A stretch of 64,000 bases of DNA, taken from Xanthobacter sp. NM-59 (GTDB taxonomy: Bacteria > Pseudomonadota > Alphaproteobacteria > Rhizobiales > Xanthobacteraceae). The DNA is taken from assembly GCF_021401125.1 (NCBI RefSeq), contig NZ_JACBFQ010000005.1, forward strand, positions 240,824 through 304,823, written 5' to 3'. Numbering within the stretch: the stretch's first letter is position 1; every line of letters starts with the position of its first letter. The notes below the pieces were generated by a model that saw only the letters and a program-made list of their open reading frames with translations, ran no database searches and was not told where the DNA came from. This document shows positions 36,733 to 48,893 of the stretch, in pieces. Position numbers and translations under genes: made by a program.

Positions 36733-38100
36733 CTAATTTTTAGATCTATACCTCGTGCCCCGAGCCGCTGTCCCAGGCACCTTTTCTATAAGATCCGACT
36801 CCATCATCTTTTTGAAAATTTTTCTAATCACACTGTCCGACTGAACCGAGCAAACCCGGCGAGCTATCGAATTATTTATACTTCCATTTTCAGTAATATA
36901 ATTCAAAATCAGCTCCTCCCTTGAAGCCAGAGGCTCATGTTTTAAAACAACAATAACTGAGGCATCAGTCTCCCTAATCTCCGGCCCCCCCAGGTTAAGA
37001 TCCTGCATAGCCCTCGCAGCAGTATTTAACCCTTCTCCAACGTCTTTATTCGGAGGAGACGGAAACTTATTTATCAATCGAACTATCTTCTTATTTCTTG
37101 CAAACCTTTGATTCAATATATTGCTTACAGTCACAGGCCCAGCCAACTTGCCCGGGCTCTCTACTTCAACACGATTATCGAATATTCTTACGTGAACATA
37201 GTCATTTATACTATAATCCCTATGAATAACCGCGTTACATACGACCTCATGTATCGCCTCTTCAGGATATTTTATCGCCCTAAAGCCACCCTCTTTTAAT
37301 ATCGGGATCTGCTCTATTATTTCTTTCGTCTTAGAAACAGAATCTCTTATTAAATTATAAATCGGCCCCTCAATCGTTATAGGGTCGAACGCCAATTCAT
37401 TACGCGTCCCCTCTTCAGAAATACTCTTATACCGATAAACCTTTATCGCACTTTGCGCCAAAATTGACTGCGGAAAATCATAAAACAACAACACCCCAGC
37501 TACCCGCACCCTGCGCTCTGAAACAATGCGCTCGCGCTTAAAAAAAGCGTCAATTCCGCTATGAGGTACTATCGCCTCCTTAAAATAATCATAAATTTCT
37601 GAATCATATAACTCATCTATATTAACATCAGTTACCTGATCCTCATAACTCCTTACACCCTTATCTAATTCAAGCTGATGCAAATCACTCCCGGACACCT
37701 GGCGATCTTGAGCATTTTGGCGCCGATACGTCTTATTATCGGCCGCCCGTACAATGTAAGGAGTTTTTTGGACGACAGCCCTCATAACGTAGCCGCTACG
37801 ACCTTGAGCCGATACGAAGTCTACATTTATGTACTCTGCACCATTCTCAAACAACGCGAATAATTGCGTAACATGCCCATTAGCATCCTCTATAGTATCA
37901 TACCCTAGCCAACGCTCTCCCAAATCGCTAGGATCTCCAATTCCGATCAGCAGCTCCCCACCATCTGCATTCGCAAAAGCAGAGATTGTTTTTGACATTT
38001 TATCAAAATTGTCTTTTCTCTTAAAATCAAAAAACTGAGACTCTTGGCGTGAAAGCAAAATTAAGACATCATCGCAGGATACATTTTCAACTAAAAACAT
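36733..38100 (-). CDS. AlbA_2/Schlafen-type nucleic-acid-binding protein with GHKL-like ATPase domain (foreign)
   Basis: A 455-residue protein with an N-terminal AlbA_2/Slfn domain (ESQFFDFKRKDNFDKMSKTI with AFANADGGELLIGIGD). A divergent ATPase_c_4 domain follows (PEEAIHEVVCNAVIHRDYSIND, then RIFDNRVEVESPGKLAGPVT and KDVGEGLNTAARAM), and last a winged helix (EELILNYITENGSINNSIARRVC). Such proteins are regulators or candidate anti-phage factors; the role here is unknown. Composition is strikingly AT-rich: three 60-base lines I counted have 23, 26 and 17 G+C, against 46 in a neighbouring uvrB line. GGGGGAG precedes two adjacent ATG codons (38103, 38100). No integrase or att site is visible. 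Confidence 0.88.
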   Translation of the reverse strand: MFLVENVSCDDVLILLSRQESQFFDFKRKDNFDKMSKTISAFANADGGELLIGIGDPSDLGERWLGYDTIEDANGHVTQLFALFENGAEYINVDFVSAQGRSGYVMRAVVQKTPYIVRAADNKTYRRQNAQDRQVSGSDLHQLELDKGVRSYEDQVTDVNIDELYDSEIYDYFKEAIVPHSGIDAFFKRERIVSERRVRVAGVLLFYDFPQSILAQSAIKVYRYKSISEEGTRNELAFDPITIEGPIYNLIRDSVSKTKEIIEQIPILKEGGFRAIKYPEEAIHEVVCNAVIHRDYSINDYVHVRIFDNRVEVESPGKLAGPVTVSNILNQRFARNKKIVRLINKFPSPPNKDVGEGLNTAARAMQDLNLGGPEIRETDASVIVVLKHEPLASREELILNYITENGSINNSIARRVCSVQSDSVIRKIFKKMMESDLIEKVPGTAARGTRYRSKN

Positions 38101-38198
38101 CATGCTCCCCCATGGCGATTTCAGCGAATCACTCCAGCACAACCCATGAGAGCATAATTCTGCGACAAAATAAAAATTTTTAATTGTATTTTAATACC

Positions 38199-40934
<2,736 letters not shown>

Positions 40935-41119
40935 GGCGCCAATATGGGCGTGGCGCCGCCGCCGGAAAAGCCCCTTCGCCAGGTGCGGCCGCCGCCCTCC
41001 GCGAAAAACGCATGGCGTCGTCGCCACCTCACGCATTTGCGCGTTTCAACCGTACCTGCGAATGCTCTAGTGAAGCCTGCTGGAGCCCATCCGCCGCTCA
41101 GCCCCTTCAGCCGAAACCC

Positions 41120-41482
41120 ATGCCCGCGCTAACCTCTCTCCTGCCTCCGCAGATCGCCCCGCTTGTCCTGCTACTGGCCTCCAACGTCTTCATGACGTTC
41201 GCCTGGTATGGGCATCTCAAATACAAGTCGTCGCCGCTGGTGCTCGCCATCCTTGCCAGCTGGAGCATCGCCTTCTTTGAATATTGCCTGGCGGTCCCCG
41301 CCAACCGGCTCGGCTCGCAGGCCTATTCCACCGCCCAGCTCAAGACCATGCAGGAGGTCATCACCCTCTTGGTGTTCGCCGGCTTCTCGGTGTTTTACCT
41401 GAAGGAGCCGCTGGGCTGGAATCACCTGGTGGGCTTCGCCTTCATCGCGGCGGGCGCCTATTTTATCTTCCACGAATTCTGA
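41120..41482 (+). CDS. DMT-like DUF486 membrane protein
   Basis: A 120-residue, four-helix protein of the DUF486 group in the drug/metabolite transporter superfamily: LLASNVFMTFAWYGHLKYK, ILASWSIAFFEYCLAVPANRLGS, then QLKTMQEVITLLVFAGFSVFYLKEPLGWNHLVGF. It is the size of an SMR-type transporter and may work as a dimer; the substrate is unknown. The ATG at 41120 is used. The 3' end overlaps the convergent sugar-dehydrogenase gene by 25 bases. Confidence 0.87.
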   Translation: MPALTSLLPPQIAPLVLLLASNVFMTFAWYGHLKYKSSPLVLAILASWSIAFFEYCLAVPANRLGSQAYSTAQLKTMQEVITLLVFAGFSVFYLKEPLGWNHLVGFAFIAAGAYFIFHEF

Positions 41483-42702
41483 TCATCCACCGAACCGGGC
41501 CGTGGCGTCGTGGCGGGAACCACGCGCAGAATCTGGCCTTCGGACGAATCGGTGGCGAGCCAGAGCGCACCGTCGGGGCCCATGCGCACGTCACGGATGC
41601 GCGCCCCCATGGGCAGCCGCTCCTCGCCCATCACCACGCCGTCGCGCACCTTCACTTCCACCAGCGCCGCACCGGCCAGCGCACCCACGAACAGGTGTCC
41701 CTTGAACGCCGGCAGCAGCGTTCCGTCATAGAAAGCGGCACCGGACGGGGCGATGGAGGGATCCCAATAGAAAAGCGGCTGCTCCATGCCGATCTTGGAC
41801 GTGCCCTCGCCGATCTTCGCGCCGGAATAATCGCGCCCATAGCTGATGACGGGCCAGCCATAATTGAGGCCCGGCTGCGGGCGGTTCACCTCGTCGCCCC
41901 CGCGCGCGCCGTGCTCCACGGTCCAGAGGCGCCCGGTGGACGGCTCAATGGCGGCGCCCTGCACATTGCGATGGCCATAGGAATAGATTTCCGGCTTCGC
42001 ACCGGTCATCCGCGCGAACGGGTTGTCCTTGGGGATGGAGCCGTCCGGATTGATGCGCACGACCTTGCCCAGGGTGGTGGAAAGATCCTGCGCCTTGTCT
42101 CTCAGGTCGAACCGCTCACCCAGCGTGATGAACAGGGTGCCATCGGGCGCGAAGGCCAGCCGCGAGCCGAAATGGTTGCCCCCCGACCATGCCGGCTGCT
42201 GGCGGAAGATGACCGTGAGGTCGGATAGCGAATCGGCATTGGGGCTCAGCCTGGCACGTGCGACCGCTGTCGCCAGCCCGTCGGGCCGGCGCTCGGCGAA
42301 GCTCAGATAGATGAGACGATTGTCGAAGAAAGCGGGGTCGAGCGCCACATCCAGCAACCCGCCCTGCCCCACGGCCGCCACTTCCGGCACCCCTGTGATG
42401 GGTTGGCCCACGCTGCCATTGCGCTCCACCACCCGCAGCCGCCCCGGCCGCTCGGTGACCAGCAGGCGCCCGTCCGGCAGGAAAGCCATGCCCCAGGGGT
42501 GGTCCAGGCCGGAAGCGAACGGGTCCACCCGCACCAGCTCGCCACCGAATCGCACCGGCTTTTCAGGCAACGCCCACGCGGAGCCGATGCCCGCCGCCAT
42601 CATTGTGGCCGCGACCAGAACCAGCGCCGCGCCACGCCGCAGGACGGCCGTCCGCGCCGTCTGACACATGTGGTTGAGATTTTCGGTGAGAGGGTGAAGC
42701 AT
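41458..42702 (-). CDS. PQQ-dependent sugar dehydrogenase (soluble GDH/Asd family)
   Basis: A 414-residue periplasmic beta-propeller enzyme. It has a signal-like hydrophobic segment (about 26-43) ending in AWA. The GDH-B fold follows: ASGLDHPWGMAFLPDGRLLVTERPGRLRVV, GQGGLLDVALDPAF, YLSFAERRPDG, GSRLAFAPDGTLFITLGERFD, YSYGHRNVQGAA and TVEHGARGGDEVN. The catalytic His and calcium/PQQ loops lie in those repeats. It probably oxidises aldose sugars, passing electrons to the respiratory chain. GGGAGG before the ATG at 42702 fixes the start. Confidence 0.9.
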   Translation of the reverse strand: MLHPLTENLNHMCQTARTAVLRRGAALVLVAATMMAAGIGSAWALPEKPVRFGGELVRVDPFASGLDHPWGMAFLPDGRLLVTERPGRLRVVERNGSVGQPITGVPEVAAVGQGGLLDVALDPAFFDNRLIYLSFAERRPDGLATAVARARLSPNADSLSDLTVIFRQQPAWSGGNHFGSRLAFAPDGTLFITLGERFDLRDKAQDLSTTLGKVVRINPDGSIPKDNPFARMTGAKPEIYSYGHRNVQGAAIEPSTGRLWTVEHGARGGDEVNRPQPGLNYGWPVISYGRDYSGAKIGEGTSKIGMEQPLFYWDPSIAPSGAAFYDGTLLPAFKGHLFVGALAGAALVEVKVRDGVVMGEERLPMGARIRDVRMGPDGALWLATDSSEGQILRVVPATTPRPGSVDDQNSWKIK

Positions 42703-42819
42703 GGCTTCCTCCCGGCAGCGGGCCGTGTTCAGCGAAGCGGAGAGCGGCAATCTTCCGCCCTGAGCGACAGGCGGCATCCTGATCCAAGGCGCGTACGGGC
42801 ACAACGCCGCCACGGACAC

Positions 42820-42846
42820 AAAAAAGGCGCCGGAGGATCCGGCGCC
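42820..42846 (-). terminator. Rho-independent terminator after the 43-kb membrane-protein gene
   Basis: GGCGCCGG (42826-42833) pairs with CCGGCGCC (42839-42846) around the 5-base loop AGGAT. On the minus strand it is followed by six T residues (42825-42820). It lies 43 bases after the stop at 42889. Confidence 0.85.
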
Positions 42847-42888
42847 CGCATCACACCTCTCATGCCCGCGCGCCAGGCGCGACCCACC

Positions 42889-43299
42889 TCATTTCCAATG
42901 GCGGTGCCGGGCCCGCACGCGCACGCGGCGCAGCGTCATGCGGGTGGCGAAAAGAAGCGCTCCGCCCGCGAGAGCCAGCGCGGCGAAGGTCGCCGCATGG
43001 TCAACCACGCGCTCCGCCAGGAAGCCGGCCGCCGCAGCGCGGCCTGAGGACAGCACCACTGCAACCGTGCCGATGGCCAGCATCAGGGCGATGGTGAGCG
43101 CAGCCTGAGCGAAGGCATCGCCCGCTTTGTGGGCCCGCACGGCGCGGGCGAGCGTATCGGGATCGGCGGCAGAAAAGCCGCGCGGGTTGGCCGGCCAGGC
43201 ATCGAAGGACGCCTCCGCGCGCACCAGCTCGCGGCGCGCACCCGCCGCGGCGGGGGAGACGGTCGAGGAGCTCGTTTCGGTGGCGAGGGACTTCAGCAT
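42889..43299 (-). CDS. Putative two-helix membrane protein, unknown
   Basis: A 136-residue protein. The N-terminal 55 residues are polar (AARRELVRAEASFDAWPANPRGFSAADPDTLARAVRAHK). Two hydrophobic helices follow (about 65-83 and 100-119), ending in a strongly basic tail (RRVRVRARHRHWK). No family is recognised. A dedicated terminator after it supports transcription as a single gene. The ATG at 43299 lies about 140 bases from the GST gene, which reads in the same direction. Confidence 0.65.
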   Translation of the reverse strand: MLKSLATETSSSTVSPAAAGARRELVRAEASFDAWPANPRGFSAADPDTLARAVRAHKAGDAFAQAALTIALMLAIGTVAVVLSSGRAAAAGFLAERVVDHAATFAALALAGGALLFATRMTLRRVRVRARHRHWK

Positions 43300-43441
43300 G
43301 ACGCTCTCACACCAATCGAATCACGGCACTGCCATGTTCAGGCCGGCGAATCAGCGCCGCCGGCACAATTGAAAGTGGCCGAGGACTATGGCTGCGCCGC
43401 GGCGGCACCCGGGTAGATGGTGGCGACATCATGGCAACCCC

Positions 43442-44098
43442 TCACGGCCGCGCGAGTTCTCCCCGCTCTATTACCGCGACAGATGGGCGCCAGGCCATGT
43501 CCACATGGTCCGGGTCGGCCGCCACTCTCCTGAGCCACGCGCGCACGCGCGGAAATGTGGAAAGGCTGAACTCGCCCTCCTCCGCCACATGGGTGTGGGC
43601 ATAAAGGGCCAGGTCCGCGATGGTGAGGCGGTCGGCGGCGAAGAAATCGTGCCGTTTCAAGTGCCGCTCCATCACCGCCAGGGCGGCGTAGCCGTCCTCC
43701 ATCCAGCTTTCCACATCATGGGTGCGCAGCTCGCGCCCGCCGCGCACCTGGGTCAGCCAGAAGCGGGCCGCGGCGATGCCGGGCTCGTGGCTGTTCTGCT
43801 CGAAGAACATCCAGCGCAGGGTTTCGGCCCGCTCGAACGCGTCGTCGGGCAGGAAGCGGGTGCCCTCAGCGAGATAGAAGAGAATCGCATTGGACTCGGC
43901 GAGCAGGCGCCCGTCCACATCCAGCAGCGGCACGCGACCTTCCGGGTTCAGCTCCAGGAATTCCGGGGTGCGATGCTCGCCGGCAAAGATATCCACCTCC
44001 ACAAGGTGGAACGGCAGGCCCAGCTTCGCCAGCATCAGCCGCACCTTGTAGGAATTTCCCGACGACTGCATGGAATAAAGCTTCAGCACCGTCCCCAT
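43442..44098 (-). CDS. Glutathione S-transferase family protein
   Basis: A 218-residue GST. The thioredoxin-like N-terminal domain is LKLYSMQSSGNSYKVRLML with the cis-Pro GRVPLLDVDG and the glutathione-binding LLAESNAILFYLAEG. The C-terminal helical domain carries FFAADRLTIADLALYAHTHVAEEG, the N-capping motif. The catalytic position shows Ser (SSGNS), as in theta/beta-like classes. The ATG at 44098 gives the usual short N-terminus. The physiological substrate is unknown. Confidence 0.92.
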   Translation of the reverse strand: MGTVLKLYSMQSSGNSYKVRLMLAKLGLPFHLVEVDIFAGEHRTPEFLELNPEGRVPLLDVDGRLLAESNAILFYLAEGTRFLPDDAFERAETLRWMFFEQNSHEPGIAAARFWLTQVRGGRELRTHDVESWMEDGYAALAVMERHLKRHDFFAADRLTIADLALYAHTHVAEEGEFSLSTFPRVRAWLRRVAADPDHVDMAWRPSVAVIERGELARP

Positions 44099-45656
<1,558 letters not shown>

Positions 45657-45790
45657 GAGTGCAACAGGGGCGGGAGAACACACGCTTCCGCCCCATAGAA
45701 GCGTTGGCGCGGCGAGGAAGTCACGCTATGGCTTCGCTGTCGTGCGGAGCGGGTCTGAAACCCGCTGGCTTCCCCAGGAGGAACGACATC

Positions 45791-46258
45791 ATGAAGACTG
45801 TTTTCAAGGCCGGCCTCGCCGCCGCGGCCCTCTTCGCTCTCAGCGCCCTGCCCGCGTCGGCCCAGTCCCGCGTGCAGGTGGGTCAGCTGAAGTGCACCCT
45901 CGCGCCGAACGTGAGCTTCATCCTCGGCTCGGTGCGCGACATGAGCTGCACGTTCAAGCCCCGCCACGGCAAGGTGCGCACCTATGAGGGCACCATCCGC
46001 CGCCTCGGCCTCGACATCGGCGTGAGCGGCTCGAGCGTGCTGGTGTGGAGCGTGTTCGCTCCGTCCTCCTCGATCCGTCCTGAGACCCTGCGCGGCAGCT
46101 ATGTGGGCGCCTCCGCCAACGCCGCCATCGGCGCCGGCCTCGGTGCCAACGCCCTGGTGGGTGGCAACAACAACACCATCGCCCTGCAGCCCCTCTCCGT
46201 CGAGGCCCAGACCGGCATCAACGTCGGCCTGACCGTCTCCGACATGACGCTGCGCTGA
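45791..46258 (+). CDS. DUF992 secreted protein, copy 1
   Basis: A 155-residue exported protein: signal peptide 1-24 (ending ASAQ), then the DUF992 domain VQVGQLKCTLAPNVSFILGSVRDMSCTFKP, YEGTIRRLGLDIGVSGSSVLVWSVFAP, GSYVGASANAAIGAGLGANALVGG and IALQPLSVEAQTG. Two cysteines about 17 residues apart probably form a disulphide. A consensus AGGAGGAA precedes the ATG. It is the first of three tandem paralogues, 239 bases before the second. The family is a beta-rich envelope protein of unknown role. Confidence 0.9.
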   Translation: MKTVFKAGLAAAALFALSALPASAQSRVQVGQLKCTLAPNVSFILGSVRDMSCTFKPRHGKVRTYEGTIRRLGLDIGVSGSSVLVWSVFAPSSSIRPETLRGSYVGASANAAIGAGLGANALVGGNNNTIALQPLSVEAQTGINVGLTVSDMTLR

Positions 46259-46359
46259 TCGGCCCGGCAGGCCCGGTGTGATTCGCCGCCGGCCGCAATG
46301 ACGGCAGCGGACGCCCGGGAATTGCCCAGATCAGATCCAACGGCAAACCGGTCTTAAGC

Positions 46360-46416
46360 CGCACCCCCGCTAGATTTTCGGGGGTGCGCGCATTTTCGGA
46401 CCCTCGCGAAAATGCG
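46360..46416. promoter_or_regulatory. Two adjacent perfect hairpins between DUF992 copies 1 and 2
   Basis: Stem 1: CGCACCCCCG (46360-46369) with CGGGGGTGCG (46379-46388), loop of 9. Stem 2: CGCATTTTCG (46389-46398) with CGAAAATGCG (46407-46416), loop of 8. They are immediately adjacent. Neither has a following T-run; they may be a terminator of copy 1 or part of a repeat element. Confidence 0.65.
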
Positions 46417-46497
46417 GCCACGATCTCGTTCTAAGAGGTCATTGCGTGTGTCCGCGGGGAGTCCTTTCCTCGGCCCATCGCATCATTGGGGGATCCC

Positions 46498-47022
46498 ATG
46501 CGTACCATGTCCGGCCTGATCGGCCTCGCCGCTGTCGCGGCCATTTCCGCTACTCCTGCCGCCGCCGTCGAGACGCCTAAGGTGCAGATCGGCGTGCTCG
46601 TCTGCAGCGTTGCGCCTTCCGTTGGCTACGTGCTCGGCTCGGTGCGCGATCTCGCCTGCGAGCTGCGCTCCAGCCGCATTGAGCCCTACACTGTGAAGGG
46701 CACCTACAAGGGCACCGTGTCGCGCTTCGGCATCGACCTCGGCATCACCTCCGGCAACACCCTGTCCTGGGCCGTGTTCGCCCCCACCACCGAGATGGGC
46801 GCGGGCGCCCTGAGCGGCCAGTATGTGGGCGTTTCGGCCAATGCGGCCTGGGCCATCGGCGGCGGCGTGAACGTGCTGGTCGGCGGTTCCACCCAGACCA
46901 TCGCCTTGCAGCCCTTGTCCCTGGAAGGCATCACCGGCGCCACCATCGCCGCTGGCGTGGCGGACATGAAGCTGGAAGAAGTCTCCATTCCCATGCCGAA
47001 GAAGGCCAAGGTCACCAAATGA
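46498..47022 (+). CDS. DUF992 secreted protein, copy 2
   Basis: A 174-residue paralogue of copy 1: signal peptide 1-23, then VQIGVLVCSVAPSVGYVLGSVRDLACELR, YKGTVSRFGIDLGITSGNTLSWAVFAP, GQYVGVSANAAWAIGGGVNVLVGG and IALQPLSLEGITG. The C-terminus is extended by a short Lys/Pro-rich tail (EEVSIPMPKKAKVTK). Both disulphide cysteines are kept. The ATG at 46498 is preceded by GGGGGAT. Copy 3 starts 36 bases after the stop, so the two may be co-transcribed. Confidence 0.9.
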   Translation: MRTMSGLIGLAAVAAISATPAAAVETPKVQIGVLVCSVAPSVGYVLGSVRDLACELRSSRIEPYTVKGTYKGTVSRFGIDLGITSGNTLSWAVFAPTTEMGAGALSGQYVGVSANAAWAIGGGVNVLVGGSTQTIALQPLSLEGITGATIAAGVADMKLEEVSIPMPKKAKVTK

Positions 47023-47058
47023 CCTGAAAGGCGTGCAAGATCGGGGCAGGAGATCCAT

Positions 47059-47727
47059 ATGACCAACTTCCGCCCCGCTCTTCTCGCCGCGGCGACGACC
47101 CTGCTGACGGCGACCGCCGGGGTTTCCGCCCGGGCCCAAGCCCCGGGCCCGGCCCTCGGCATCGCACCCGCGCAGGGCGGCGCCCAATCCGGCACGCTGA
47201 CGCTGCCGCAAATCAACGTGACGCCGCCGGCCGCCGGATCCTCCGGCTCTGCGGCGTCCACCCCCGCCCCGGCCTCTGGCGGGACGCAGATGCCCAACGT
47301 CTCGGCCGGGCTGCTGGAATGCCGGGGCGAGATGGCGACCGCCACCGGCTTCGGCTCCTCCCGGCGCGTGCGCTGCGAGTTCCGGCCCGGCATGGGGCAG
47401 AATCACTATTATATCGGCACTCTGGTGCGCACCGGCCTCGACATCGGCGTGTCCGACCAGGGCAGCATGCTGTGGGGCGTGCTCGCCACCTCGCCGAATC
47501 TGGAGCGCGGCGCGCTGGCGGGAACCTATGTGGGCTTCACCTCCGGCTTCTCCCTCGGCCCCGGCTTCTCCGCCAACGTGCTCGCGGCGCAGGACCCGGC
47601 CAAGCAGGTCACGCTGCAGCCCCTGAGCGTGTCGTCGGACAGCGGCCTCAGCCTCTCCATCGCCGGCGCCACCCTGACCCTGGAACCCTCGACACCGCAG
47701 GTCGCAGGCGACCCTCCGCCGCGCTGA
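47059..47727 (+). CDS. DUF992 secreted protein, copy 3 (with N-terminal linker)
   Basis: A 222-residue paralogue: signal peptide 1-27, a Pro/Ala/Ser/Gly-rich linker of about 50 residues, then a diverged DUF992 domain (AGLLECRGEMATATGFGSSRRVRCEFRP, GTLVRTGLDIGVSDQGSMLWGVLA, GTYVGFTSGFSLGPGFSANVL, VTLQPLSVSSDSG). The first strand is altered but the two cysteines remain. CAGGAG lies about six bases before the ATG. The linker suggests anchoring away from the membrane or attachment to another partner. Confidence 0.88.
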   Translation: MTNFRPALLAAATTLLTATAGVSARAQAPGPALGIAPAQGGAQSGTLTLPQINVTPPAAGSSGSAASTPAPASGGTQMPNVSAGLLECRGEMATATGFGSSRRVRCEFRPGMGQNHYYIGTLVRTGLDIGVSDQGSMLWGVLATSPNLERGALAGTYVGFTSGFSLGPGFSANVLAAQDPAKQVTLQPLSVSSDSGLSLSIAGATLTLEPSTPQVAGDPPPR

Positions 47728-47874
47728 CCGCCAAGGCCGCGCGCCACCGGCCACACGCCGGTGTGACTTGCGCCCAGGCCCGGGGATCCCGATCCTCCGC
47801 CAGCGTGGGAAAGGGCGCCGCGGCCGGTTGACCCGCCGCCCCCCGCCTGACGCGACAGCCAAGGAGGCACGCGG

Positions 47875-48840
47875 ATGCTGGTGCGACGTCGGCGCGGCTG
47901 GGAACTTCCCGAAGCCGCCGCCACCCCGGAATCGGTCTATCTGAACCGCCGCGCCCTGCTGGCCGCTGGCGCCGGCCTGGTGGCGGGCGCCGCCGCCCTT
48001 ACCCCCGCGAGCGCATTGGCGGGCGAACCGGAGGACCCGAGCGCGGGTCTTTATCCCGCCCCGACCAATCCCCGCTACACCCTCGACCGGCCGATCACCC
48101 CGCTGGCCAAGTCCTCGACGGTGAACAACTATTACGAATTCAGCTATGCCAAGAACGTCGCCCCCGCCATGGCGCGCTTTCAGCGCCGCCCCTGGCGCGT
48201 GGTACTGGACGGCATGGTGGAGCGGCCGCAGGAATTCGACATCGACGACCTGCTGAAAAAGGTGCAGCTGGAAGAACGCCTGTACCGCCACCGCTGCGTG
48301 GAGGCCTGGTCCATGGCCATTCCCTGGACCGGCTTTCCCCTCTCCGCCTTGGTGGACTTGGCGCGCCCCGCATCGGGCGCCAAGTTCCTCAAGATGGAGG
48401 CCTTTCGCGACCCCAAGGTGGCCCCCAACCAGCGCGATTTCCGCTATCCCTGGCCTTATGTGGAAGGCATCACCCTGGAGGAGGCGCGCAACGAGCTCGC
48501 CTTCGTGGTGACCGGGGCCTATGGCAAGCCGGCACCCGGCCAGTTCGGCGCCCCGCTGCGGCTGGCGCTGCCCTGGAAATACGGCTTCAAATCCATCAAA
48601 GGCATCGTACGGTTCAGCTTCACCGACACCCAGCCGCTCAGCTTCTGGGAGGAGGTGCAGGGCGCCGAATACGGTTTCTGGGCCAATGTGAACCCCAAGG
48701 TGCCCCACCCCCGCTGGAGCCAGGCGAGCGAGGAGGACATTGCCACCGGCGAGCGCCGCCCGACTCAGCTCTTCAACGGCTATAGCGAATACGTCGCCGG
48801 CCTCTACGCGGGACGCGAGAAGGAACGCATCTGGTATTGA
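47875..48840 (+). CDS. msrP: Periplasmic methionine-sulfoxide reductase catalytic subunit
   Basis: A 321-residue molybdopterin enzyme that repairs oxidised methionine in periplasmic proteins. It has a Tat-like signal (LNRRALLAAGAGLVAGAAAL). The MsrP/YedY core follows: NNYYEFSYAKNVAPAMA, the molybdenum-ligand cysteine in YRHRCVEAWSMAIPWTGFPL, LRLALPWKYGFKSIKGIVRF, and the C-terminal GYSEYVAGLYAGREKERIWY. A strong AAGGAGG precedes the ATG. The membrane haem partner msrQ, usually next to msrP, is not found on either side. Confidence 0.95.
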   Translation: MLVRRRRGWELPEAAATPESVYLNRRALLAAGAGLVAGAAALTPASALAGEPEDPSAGLYPAPTNPRYTLDRPITPLAKSSTVNNYYEFSYAKNVAPAMARFQRRPWRVVLDGMVERPQEFDIDDLLKKVQLEERLYRHRCVEAWSMAIPWTGFPLSALVDLARPASGAKFLKMEAFRDPKVAPNQRDFRYPWPYVEGITLEEARNELAFVVTGAYGKPAPGQFGAPLRLALPWKYGFKSIKGIVRFSFTDTQPLSFWEEVQGAEYGFWANVNPKVPHPRWSQASEEDIATGERRPTQLFNGYSEYVAGLYAGREKERIWY

Positions 48841-48893
48841 GCCACGCCGAAACGCCCCCTCCCCGGCGGAGCACCACACGGCGCGGACACACC

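Noticed and set aside
40935..41119. SOS (LexA) box upstream of uvrB
   Set aside because: I looked for GAAC-N7-GTTC and GTTC-N7-GTTC patterns typical of alphaproteobacteria and found none in the upstream region.
46483..48879. A 798-codon open frame on the minus strand
   Set aside because: It is antisense to two DUF992 genes and msrP, which have signal peptides, ribosome sites and family motifs. The reverse product is low-complexity.
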